Origin: CAYSBA01 sp964429075 [NCBI: uncultured bacterium]
GTDB taxonomy: Bacteria > CAYSBA01
Reading direction: 5' to 3'
NCBI GenBank assembly: GCA_964429075.1
Contig: CAYSBA010000105.1
Location: forward strand, 1 to 5,517
DNA: 5,517 nt
The position numbers and the translations under genes were made by a program. Shown here in pieces: positions 1-5,517 of this stretch. Each line of letters starts with the position of its first letter. Position 1 is the first letter of the stretch. The notes under the pieces were generated by a model. It was not told the DNA's origin and searched no databases. It saw nothing but the letters and a program-made list of their open reading frames with translations.

Positions 1-78
1 AATTTTAACTGAAAGGTATATTGTTATCTACTTAATGAGATCTGTTTAATATGATCCTGAAATAGATATTGATAAAAA
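1..78. other. Non-coding stretch downstream of tatC; no terminator or gene recognised
   Basis: These 78 AT-rich bases follow the tatC stop codon. No GC-rich hairpin followed by a T-run is visible on the minus strand, so the operon's terminator is either beyond the left edge or not intrinsic. The minus strand shows no ATG, GTG or TTG that could begin a seventh gene here. AGATCT near 39-44 is a short palindrome with no evident role. Confidence 0.5.
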
Positions 79-828
79 TTAATCATATATACGTTTAATC
101 CTTTCAAACATAACACCTATCCATATAGAGATCTCATATAAGATTATGAGCGGGAGTGCAAGGCTGATTTGAGTAACCACATCAGGAGGCGTGAGTACCG
201 CTGCCACAACAAAGCATGCAATGATTACATAACGACGTGCATTTTTCAGAGTCTTTGTTTCAACAATCCCTGCAAGATTTAAAAGTAGTACAAAAAGAGG
301 CAGCTCAAAGACTATTCCAAAGGCAAGAAGTAATTTAGTTGAGAAAGCAAGGTATTCTCGGACGGTCAGTATCTGCTGCATATCTTCAGAGGCAAAGGAA
401 AGTAGAAAATGAAATCCATAGGGAAAAACTACAAAGAAACCAAAAAGTGCACCACCAATAAACAGAAGACTCCCAAAGATTAATAAAAAATATCCATATA
501 TTCGTTCTTTTTTATAGAGACCTGGTGCAACAAATGCCCAGATCTCATATATTAGAATTGGAGCTGAAAGGACAATTCCACCGATCAGAGAAACCTTAAT
601 ATAAGCAACAAATGGTTCAATAAGATTGGTAAAATGCATCAACTTCTGTGAATCCGGCACCGCACGATAAAGTGGTTCGAGGATAAGTCTAAACAGCTTT
701 TCCCTGTAAAAAAAGGAAAACAGAGTGGCTATTATAAACGAGACTACCCAAACGATGATGCGTCTTCTGAGCTCAGCGAGGTGCTCAAGAAAGGTCATTC
801 TAACGAGCTCTTCTTCCTGTTTTTTCAT
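79..828 (-). CDS. tatC: Sec-independent (twin-arginine) translocase subunit TatC
   Basis: TatC is the multi-spanning inner-membrane receptor of the Tat pathway. It binds twin-arginine signal peptides and, with TatA/TatB, exports folded and often cofactor-bearing proteins. The 249-residue product has the usual family length and six hydrophobic segments, near residues 24-41, 75-98, 110-137, 165-188, 200-213 and 218-240. Hallmarks visible are the cytoplasmic N-terminal FLEHLAELRRR (13-23), the FVAPGLYKKER loop (99-109), a glutamate in the fourth helix (FELP, E175) and TPPDVVTQ (213-220) before the last helix. E19, E108 and D216 align with conserved functional acidic residues of E. coli TatC. The ATG start overlaps the TGA of the upstream tatB-like gene (ATGA, 4 bases), which points to translational coupling. 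The ribosome-binding site is weak (AAGAAG four bases upstream), and M11 is a less likely alternative start. It is the last gene of the block. Identification is secure. Confidence 0.97.
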   Translation of the reverse strand: MKKQEEELVRMTFLEHLAELRRRIIVWVVSFIIATLFSFFYREKLFRLILEPLYRAVPDSQKLMHFTNLIEPFVAYIKVSLIGGIVLSAPILIYEIWAFVAPGLYKKERIYGYFLLIFGSLLFIGGALFGFFVVFPYGFHFLLSFASEDMQQILTVREYLAFSTKLLLAFGIVFELPLFVLLLNLAGIVETKTLKNARRYVIIACFVVAAVLTPPDVVTQISLALPLIILYEISIWIGVMFERIKRIYD

Positions 829-1028
829 TTATCTTCTTTATCCTCTGGTGGTAGAGAATCTGCCCTAATCTCCTGATCAATCGAATCAATGGCTTTTTTT
901 ATCTCACCTGTAGCCTTTTTTATCTCCCTTACAACTGCACCCACCTTTCTCGCAAGATCTGGAATACGTTCCGGGCCGAGCAAAATTACTGCGATTATTA
1001 AAATTAGAAGGATCTCTGAGAATCCCAC
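825..1028 (-). CDS. tatB: TatA/TatB-family twin-arginine translocase subunit, TatB-like
   Basis: This small single-span membrane protein (67 aa) is a partner of TatC. Residues 1-18 form the N-terminal transmembrane helix with the family's polar Glu near the start (GFSE, E5). The hinge LGPERIPDLARKVG (17-30) leads into an amphipathic helix to about residue 48 and an acidic, charged tail (SLPPEDKEDK). The GPER-IP hinge is characteristic of TatB, whereas TatA usually has FG-x-KLPEL. The protein is, however, much shorter than E. coli TatB and closer to TatA in length. The start is GTG: the family's MGFSE-type N-terminus begins here and no better start lies downstream. A possible ribosome-binding site, AAGGGA, sits at 1039-1044 with a rather long 11-base spacing. 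The gene begins 7 bases after purM and overlaps tatC by 4 bases. Membership of the TatA/B family is clear; TatB versus a dual TatA/B role is inference. Confidence 0.9.
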   Translation of the reverse strand: MGFSEILLILIIAVILLGPERIPDLARKVGAVVREIKKATGEIKKAIDSIDQEIRADSLPPEDKEDK

Positions 1029-1035
1029 CTTTCTA

Positions 1036-2079
1036 TCATCCCTTTTCTATGGTTACATCAAAAGCAGGAATTTCAACTATTCGTTTCTTCTCTCCAAAAC
1101 AGTATCCAATTATTTTAGCATCAAAGTCTGATAAAAGATCAACAACTCTGTCTACCCATTTCTGCTCAACCACAATACAGAAGCCAATTCCCATATTAAA
1201 TATCCTGAACATCTTATCTATCTCTATCGACCCAATTTTCATTACAAGTTCAAACTCCTTAGGTATCTCTTCTATACCATCTAATCGAAAACCTACCTCT
1301 TTTTTTGTCCTCAAAAGATTAAACATCCCATCACCGGTTATATGAAACAGGCCTTTTATCGGGATTTCTTCTTTAAAAAGTCTTTTTATTGCCTGCACAT
1401 ATATCTTTGTTGGTTTTAAGAGGATATCTTCTAATGTTTCAGAAAAGCCATCAGGTGTCCATTTGAGATCGTAATTGTTTTCTTTAAAAAATATCTGTCT
1501 CAGAAGTGAATAGCCGTTGCTGTGAAATCCATTTGACCTTAAACCAATAACTACATCATCCTTTTTTATATCCTGTGTGGTTATTAAATTACCCTCAACC
1601 AGGCCCACTGCTGTTGCAACAAGATCTAAACCCTTTCCATCGACAGATGCCCTTATCATATCCTTCACCTGTGCAGTTTCACCCCCAATTATTGCAACCT
1701 CAGCATCCCTGCACGCTGTTAAAAAGCCCTCTTTAAGCTGACTGAATATATCAGCATCTATCTTTTGAACTGCAATATAATCAAGCAGACATACAGGTGT
1801 TGCACCAACACAGATAATATCATTTACATTCATTGCTACACAATCTATTGCCACAGTATCATATTTGTTTGCCAGTTGTGCCACCAACAGTTTGGTGCCC
1901 ACTCCATCTGTGCTTAAAGCAATTAATCTGCCATCAATGTCTATGACGTTTGCATAGTATCCGAATTCTAAACACACATTTGCAAATTCAAAGGTCTTTT
2001 TTATCCCAGACAAAAAATTGTAAAAAACCCTGTCGCCATCAAGTGTCTTTACACCACTTTTTTCGTACGTATCGATCAC
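1036..2079 (-). CDS. purM: Phosphoribosylformylglycinamidine cyclo-ligase (AIR synthetase)
   Basis: PurM catalyses the fifth step of de novo purine synthesis, the ATP-dependent ring closure of FGAM to 5-aminoimidazole ribonucleotide in the cytoplasm. The 347-residue product matches the usual length of about 345. Conserved blocks appear in order: TDGVGTK (57-63), DCVAMNVND (79-87), GGETA (132-136), GLRSNGFHSNGYSLLR (179-194), LLKPTKIYV (220-228), HITGDG (246-251) and FRIFNMGIGF (near 290-300). Several blocks (VAMNVNDIICVGA, HITGDGMFNLLR) resemble archaeal-type PurM rather than E. coli PurM, which has VAMCVNDLVVQGA and HLTGGG; this is a judgement from memory of the families. The N-terminal AGVD motif is weak here (SGVK). 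The GTG start shares one base with the TAG of the response-regulator gene, and GGAGAC at 2085-2090 gives a well-placed ribosome-binding site. There is no sign of truncation. Confidence 0.95.
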   Translation of the reverse strand: MIDTYEKSGVKTLDGDRVFYNFLSGIKKTFEFANVCLEFGYYANVIDIDGRLIALSTDGVGTKLLVAQLANKYDTVAIDCVAMNVNDIICVGATPVCLLDYIAVQKIDADIFSQLKEGFLTACRDAEVAIIGGETAQVKDMIRASVDGKGLDLVATAVGLVEGNLITTQDIKKDDVVIGLRSNGFHSNGYSLLRQIFFKENNYDLKWTPDGFSETLEDILLKPTKIYVQAIKRLFKEEIPIKGLFHITGDGMFNLLRTKKEVGFRLDGIEEIPKEFELVMKIGSIEIDKMFRIFNMGIGFCIVVEQKWVDRVVDLLSDFDAKIIGYCFGEKKRIVEIPAFDVTIEKG

Positions 2080-3470
2080 TATTTGTCTCCATCTTCTAAA
2101 CCATACTCTTTTAGCTTTTTATAAAGCTTTGTTCTCGAAATTCCAAGTGCCTTTGCCACATTGGATTTATTGTAGTCAAACTTTTCAAGGGCTGCAAGGA
2201 TCATATCTTTTTCCACCTCTTTGAGATTTCTTATTGTCTGCATCGTGCTGTAGCTCATAACAGAAGACTTGGCTTCATCCTTCATATATTCCGGTAGATC
2301 TGTAACATCTATCTCTTCGGTTATATTTATCGTAAAGGCAGACTCAATTATACTTTCAAGCTGTCTCACATTGCCATCCCAGCTCTGTGTAAAAAGTTTA
2401 TCCAAAAAGGCAGGGGTAACGCCTCTTACAACCCTTCTGTATTTTTCATTAAATCGATTTATAAAATGTTGTACAAGAAATGGTATATCTTCTATACGTT
2501 CAGCCAGTGTTGGCAGATTTATTTCAATCTTGTTTGCCTGATAATATAGCTCTTCTGGGATCTTTTTTGCCCTTATGCTTCTTTCAAGTACACTTAAGAT
2601 TATTCGAGTCTTTAAAGGTTGTTTTTTAGATCTATTCCCGAGAGGCCTATAGGTGCCATTTTTTAACACATCAGCAAGCCTGATGGCAACATGTTCTGGT
2701 AGAAAATTTGCCTCATGGATCAGAAGGGTTCCACCCTCTGCTTCCTTGATCATGCCCTCTTTCTTCTCAAGCTTCCCATCAAAACGCTCCTGACTGAACC
2801 CGAACAGTTCCACTTCGACCATACTCTCTGGGATGGATCTTGTATTAAATACTACAAAAGGACCATTTTCTCTGTTTGAGTTATAGTGGATTACTCTTGC
2901 AATATGTTTACGCCCCGTACCTGTTGCACCTTTTATCAGGATTGGATGGTCATACTTAGCAGCAAGTTTGGCAAGCTCGATAACCTTTATCATCTTTGGT
3001 GATCTACCAACAATCGTATCAAATCCATATTCTTCAGGTACGTTTTTCTCAAGCATCTTAAGTCTTTTGTTCATGGTGACAATTAGTGCAATTCTGTCTA
3101 TAACAGTGAGCATCTCATCTTTATCAAAGGGTTTGGTTATGTAGTCATAGCACCCTGCCTTAATGGCAAGCACTGCGTTTTCGATAGTACCATAGCCTGT
3201 CATGATTACAAAAAAGATGTTTTCATCTATCCTCTTTACCGCCTTCAAAAGCTCAATCCCATCCATTACTGGCATCTTAAGGTCAGCTAATACAACATTG
3301 TAAGAGGGATCTGTTGCTATCATTCTGAGTGCTTCCATTGGATCAACTATCGATTCGGCATTGTAACCCGCCTTTAAAAACATCTTTTTGCATGTATTAC
3401 CAAGATCACGATCATCATCAACAATAAGAATTTTTATCAGACTCTTATCAATTTTTTCAGGGTTCATCAT
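2079..3470 (-). CDS. NtrC-like response regulator (REC, degenerate AAA+, Fis-type HTH), probably sigma-54-independent
   Basis: This is a 463-residue DNA-binding response regulator. The receiver domain (about 12-117) is intact: acidic DDD pocket (18-20), phosphoacceptor D63 in LADLKMP, T91 and K113. A linker leads to an NtrC-type AAA+ domain (about 151-396) that is recognisable but degenerate. Walker A reads GATGTGRK (R187 for the usual Lys). The GAFTGA position reads ERFDGK (228-233). Walker B reads LLIHEA (H252 for Asp; E253 kept). The sensor I Asn position is Leu, and the arginine-finger positions are P305 and Q311. The sensor II motif WDGNVRQLE (R369) remains. The C-terminal Fis-type helix-turn-helix (about 417-458, NVAKALGISRTKLYKKL) looks functional. 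An upstream in-frame TTG at 3482 lies next to the GGAGGT ribosome-binding site, so the start is the ATG at 3470 or the next one at 3467. The start overlaps the kinase gene. It is probably the kinase's partner; its target genes cannot be read from this window. Confidence 0.93.
   Translation of the reverse strand: MMNPEKIDKSLIKILIVDDDRDLGNTCKKMFLKAGYNAESIVDPMEALRMIATDPSYNVVLADLKMPVMDGIELLKAVKRIDENIFFVIMTGYGTIENAVLAIKAGCYDYITKPFDKDEMLTVIDRIALIVTMNKRLKMLEKNVPEEYGFDTIVGRSPKMIKVIELAKLAAKYDHPILIKGATGTGRKHIARVIHYNSNRENGPFVVFNTRSIPESMVEVELFGFSQERFDGKLEKKEGMIKEAEGGTLLIHEANFLPEHVAIRLADVLKNGTYRPLGNRSKKQPLKTRIILSVLERSIRAKKIPEELYYQANKIEINLPTLAERIEDIPFLVQHFINRFNEKYRRVVRGVTPAFLDKLFTQSWDGNVRQLESIIESAFTINITEEIDVTDLPEYMKDEAKSSVMSYSTMQTIRNLKEVEKDMILAALEKFDYNKSNVAKALGISRTKLYKKLKEYGLEDGDK
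2085..2090 (-). promoter_or_regulatory. Ribosome-binding site of purM
   Basis: The minus strand reads GGAGAC, with GGAG seven bases before the GTG start of purM. It lies within the last codons of the response-regulator gene. It supports a GTG start that shares a single base with the preceding TAG stop. Confidence 0.65.
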
Positions 3471-4806
3471 GCTTACCTCCAATCTTTTGCTTTGGAAAGA
3501 TCAACCTAAAAAGACTCCCTTTACCTTTTTCTGATTCCACCTCAATCTTTCCTCCAATACTTTTCATTATACCATAACACACACTTAGTCCAAGTCCAGT
3601 ACCTCTACCTACCCCCTTGGTGGTAAAAAAAGGCTCAAATATTTTGTCTATCATATCCTTTGGTATCCCTGTACCTGTATCCTTAATTTCACAGATTATC
3701 CTTTCTGATGTGCTCCACATCTTTATATCTAACCTTCCACCACCCTCCTCTATCGCATCTATTGCATTTGAAATAATATTGAAAAAAACCTGTTCAAGCT
3801 GATTTTTGTCGCCAATAATAGTCAAGTTGTCATTTTTTATATCAATCTTTTTTTCTATTCCAAGATGTTTGATCCTTTTTTCAAATAATTCCATAATATT
3901 GTAAAGTACTTCCTTAAGATCAATTATCTTTGCATCTGATCTTGCAGGTGCATGTGTGTATTCCATCAGCTTCTTGATCACCTCTTTTATATATTTGACC
4001 TTTGTCTCTATTAATTTCAACTCATCATATAGCTCTTTATCTTCTTCTCTTTCTTCCATTAACATCTGGGTTGTAAGCAATATTGCACCAAGGGGGGTGT
4101 TTACCTGATGGGCAATACCAGCTGCAAGTCTTCCAATACCTGCGAGCTTCTCTGCCTCCTGCATCTCCTTGAACATCCTGATATCCTTTGTGATATCCCT
4201 GCCTATACCTACTATCCCTATTATGTCTCCATTGTAATTTTTAAGTGGATGTAGACTCAGTTGCACATCCAGTAGTCTTCCATCTTTTGTTATCCTTTTG
4301 GTAATATGTTTTGATACTGCCTGGCCCGACTTAACCTTATCATACAAAGTTTTTAGTTCATTGATTTTATCTTCCGGGATTATCATAAATGGTCTACCAA
4401 TGACCTCTTCCCTCTTATACCCATACATCATCTCTGCACCTTTGTTCCACTCAAGACATATCCCATCTGGAGTTGCCACAGTAATTGCATCTGATGAATG
4501 CTCGACAATACCACGAAACTTCTCTTCTGATTTTAGAAGTTCTTCCTGATAGGACCTCTGATATACAAGAATATACCAGATCGCCCATAAGGCTACTGTA
4601 AAGGTAACAAGGATAGATCGTGAAATGTACAGGTAGCTGAGAGTATCAGTGCTATTATTATTCAATATAAAGTATTTTCTGATAAATTCTGAACTTGCAA
4701 AGAGAAAGGCCACAATTATTACACTTAAGATAATAATTGTAACAACCATCTCAAGATTGAGAATCTTTAGTCTTTCAGGCCTTTTTGACATACTCTCTGA
4801 ATGCAT
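3457..4806 (-). CDS. Membrane-anchored PAS sensor histidine kinase (NtrB-like)
   Basis: This 449-residue sensor kinase has two transmembrane helices (about 20-39 and 61-82) flanking a short external loop of about 20 residues. A PAS domain follows (about 92-207; EEKFRGIVEHSSDAI start, GRDITK end), then a dimerisation/phosphoacceptor helix with H233 in GIAHQVNTPLGAIL. The HATPase domain is complete: N-box with N343 and N347 (FFNIISNAIDAI), G1 DTGTGIP (376-382), F-box FEPFFTTK (390-397) and G2 GTGLGL (402-407). All residues needed for autophosphorylation are present. The tiny loop argues against a large periplasmic ligand domain, so the PAS domain or the membrane itself probably receives the signal, which is unknown. 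The start at 4806 overlaps the aminotransferase gene by 32 bases and has a modest AAGAGA 7 bases upstream. M6 at 4791 is an alternative with a smaller overlap. The 3' end overlaps the response-regulator start, a typical arrangement for a cognate pair. Confidence 0.94.
   Translation of the reverse strand: MHSESMSKRPERLKILNLEMVVTIIILSVIIVAFLFASSEFIRKYFILNNNSTDTLSYLYISRSILVTFTVALWAIWYILVYQRSYQEELLKSEEKFRGIVEHSSDAITVATPDGICLEWNKGAEMMYGYKREEVIGRPFMIIPEDKINELKTLYDKVKSGQAVSKHITKRITKDGRLLDVQLSLHPLKNYNGDIIGIVGIGRDITKDIRMFKEMQEAEKLAGIGRLAAGIAHQVNTPLGAILLTTQMLMEEREEDKELYDELKLIETKVKYIKEVIKKLMEYTHAPARSDAKIIDLKEVLYNIMELFEKRIKHLGIEKKIDIKNDNLTIIGDKNQLEQVFFNIISNAIDAIEEGGGRLDIKMWSTSERIICEIKDTGTGIPKDMIDKIFEPFFTTKGVGRGTGLGLSVCYGIMKSIGGKIEVESEKGKGSLFRLIFPKQKIGGKHDEP
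3475..3480 (-). promoter_or_regulatory. Ribosome-binding site of the response-regulator gene (decides its start)
   Basis: The minus strand reads GGAGGT here, four bases before the ATG at 3470 and seven before the ATG at 3467. It directly abuts and partly overlaps the in-frame TTG at 3482, so that TTG cannot be the start served by this site. The same bases encode Gly-Gly near the C-terminus of the kinase, so the signal is embedded in the upstream coding sequence. Confidence 0.8.
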
Positions 4807-5517
4807 CCATCAATCTCTTCGTGAGTGGACCGGGAACCGGAGAAAAGTTATGCTGATCCACCTTAAAAACAGGCATGATCTCCTTAATTGTACCACACAA
4901 AAAGATCTCGTCTGCACTGTATATATCCTCTTTTGTGAGATTCTTTTCAAATACTTCAATGTTTAGAGCTCTTGCAATCTCAATTACTATCCCTCGTGTA
5001 ACACCTTCAAGGATACCGGCATTAAGTGGAGGAGTAAAAAGAGAGCCATCCTTTATTATGAATACATTACTCGTTGTAGATTCTGTTATGTAGCCATCTA
5101 TATTTAACATAAGTGCGTCATCAGTGCCCTTTTCTTTGGCCTCTTTCAGAGCAAGGACATTATTAAGATAGTTGCCAGATTTGATTGCAGGATCAAGACT
5201 GCATCTTGGATTCCTCGTTATACCTACAATAGAAAGACTGCAACCCTTTTTATAAAATCTGTCAGGAGGTGGATCTATCGGTTTAACAATAATAATTGTG
5301 TTTGGTGAATCTGCTAAGTTCACATCAAGCCCTATTTCCCCGCAACCTCGTGTCACTATTATTCTAATGTATAGGTCCTTTTTGGATGATATAGAATTGA
5401 TAAGTCTTTTTATATCTCTCAAGAGTCTATCTTTTGTAAATGGAAGTGATATACCTATCCTCGATGCAGAATTTGTTAGTCTTTTAAAGTGTCTTTCAAA
5501 CATAAATGGTCTATTAT
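4775..5517 (-). CDS. Class IV PLP-dependent aminotransferase (branched-chain aminotransferase / aminodeoxychorismate lyase-like), 5' end outside window
   Basis: This is a fold-type IV PLP enzyme, the group containing branched-chain aminotransferase (IlvE), D-amino-acid aminotransferase and 4-amino-4-deoxychorismate lyase (PabC). Counting from the ATG at 5503, the motifs are RIIVTRG (47-53), the Schiff-base lysine K108 in IKSGNYLNN, the PLP-pyridine glutamate E141 in GYITESTTSNVFI, GILEGVTR near 167-174, and CGTIKEIMPV followed by the GPLTKRLMDAF C-terminus. The frame stays open upstream of that ATG to the window edge and encodes NRPF directly before MFERHFKRL. This matches the conserved segment that normally lies about 40 residues into these proteins. 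The ATG is therefore internal, and the N-terminal part, with the FLYGDGVFE-type motif, is missing only because the window ends. Exact substrate is unresolved, partly because specificity residues lie in the missing part. The 3' end overlaps the kinase gene. Confidence 0.88.
   Translation of the reverse strand, partial: NRPFMFERHFKRLTNSASRIGISLPFTKDRLLRDIKRLINSISSKKDLYIRIIVTRGCGEIGLDVNLADSPNTIIIVKPIDPPPDRFYKKGCSLSIVGITRNPRCSLDPAIKSGNYLNNVLALKEAKEKGTDDALMLNIDGYITESTTSNVFIIKDGSLFTPPLNAGILEGVTRGIVIEIARALNIEVFEKNLTKEDIYSADEIFLCGTIKEIMPVFKVDQHNFSPVPGPLTKRLMDAFREYVKKA

Noticed and set aside
2-49. Plus-strand open frame running in from the left edge (ILTERYIVIYLMRSV then a stop), possible end of a convergent gene
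   Set aside because: Sixteen open codons in one of three frames are expected by chance in AT-rich DNA, and the peptide has no recognisable motif.
49-70. Small inverted repeat AATAT ... ATATT downstream of tatC as a possible terminator
   Set aside because: Only five A/T pairs, no GC-rich stem and no properly placed T-run; too weak for an intrinsic terminator.
889-1345. Plus-strand open frames opposite tatB and purM
   Set aside because: They are antisense shadows of well-identified genes, with no family motifs of their own.
2641-2658. TGGCAC on the minus strand inside the response-regulator gene, resembling the -24 half of a sigma-54 promoter
   Set aside because: The bases at the expected spacing read GGCC-like rather than TTGC, and it lies inside a coding region with no gene start nearby.
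2079-3470. The response regulator as a pseudogene because its AAA+ motifs are destroyed
   Set aside because: The frame is intact over the full family length, start and stop are coupled to neighbours, and the receiver and HTH domains keep their key residues; selective loss of ATPase residues fits functional repurposing better.
3617-4966. Plus-strand open frames opposite the kinase and aminotransferase genes
   Set aside because: They are antisense to conserved coding sequence and their predicted proteins show no recognisable domain.

Overview
The window is a single tightly packed block of six genes, all on the minus strand (transcribed right to left). In transcription order they are: a class IV PLP-dependent aminotransferase whose 5' end lies beyond the right edge; a membrane-anchored PAS histidine kinase; an NtrC-type response regulator; purM (purine synthesis); a TatA/TatB-family protein; and tatC. 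Neighbouring genes overlap by 1 to 32 bases or are separated by 7 bases. There is therefore no room for a conventional intergenic promoter, and the block is most simply read as one translationally coupled operon. Only the leftmost 78 bases are non-coding, and they hold no recognisable terminator or gene.

The organism is bacterial and probably Gram-negative. The DNA is AT-rich with frequent ATA and AGA codons. The NtrB/NtrC-style two-component pair and the TatB-like small subunit are typical of proteobacterial and related lineages such as Desulfobacterota, Nitrospirota or Deferribacterota. PurM has several sequence blocks that resemble archaeal-type PurM more than the E. coli enzyme, which would fit a deep-branching anaerobe or thermophile. 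This placement is inference; no marker here fixes the lineage.

Three functions are joined: amino-acid or cofactor metabolism (aminotransferase), nucleotide synthesis (purM) and export of folded proteins (Tat), with a two-component system between the first and second. The kinase carries the motifs expected of an active enzyme, and the receiver domain of the regulator keeps its phosphoacceptor aspartate, so phosphotransfer is probably functional.

The most notable feature is the response regulator. It has the REC, AAA+ and Fis-type HTH layout of a sigma-54 activator, but its AAA+ domain has lost nearly every catalytic element. The Walker A lysine is Arg, the Walker B aspartate is His, the GAFTGA loop reads ERFDGK, the sensor I position is changed, and both arginine-finger positions are Pro and Gln. 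The fold-bearing residues, the sensor II arginine and the DNA-binding domain remain. It is therefore unlikely to hydrolyse ATP or remodel sigma-54 holoenzyme. It more likely acts as a phosphorylation-controlled DNA-binding protein working without sigma-54 activation.
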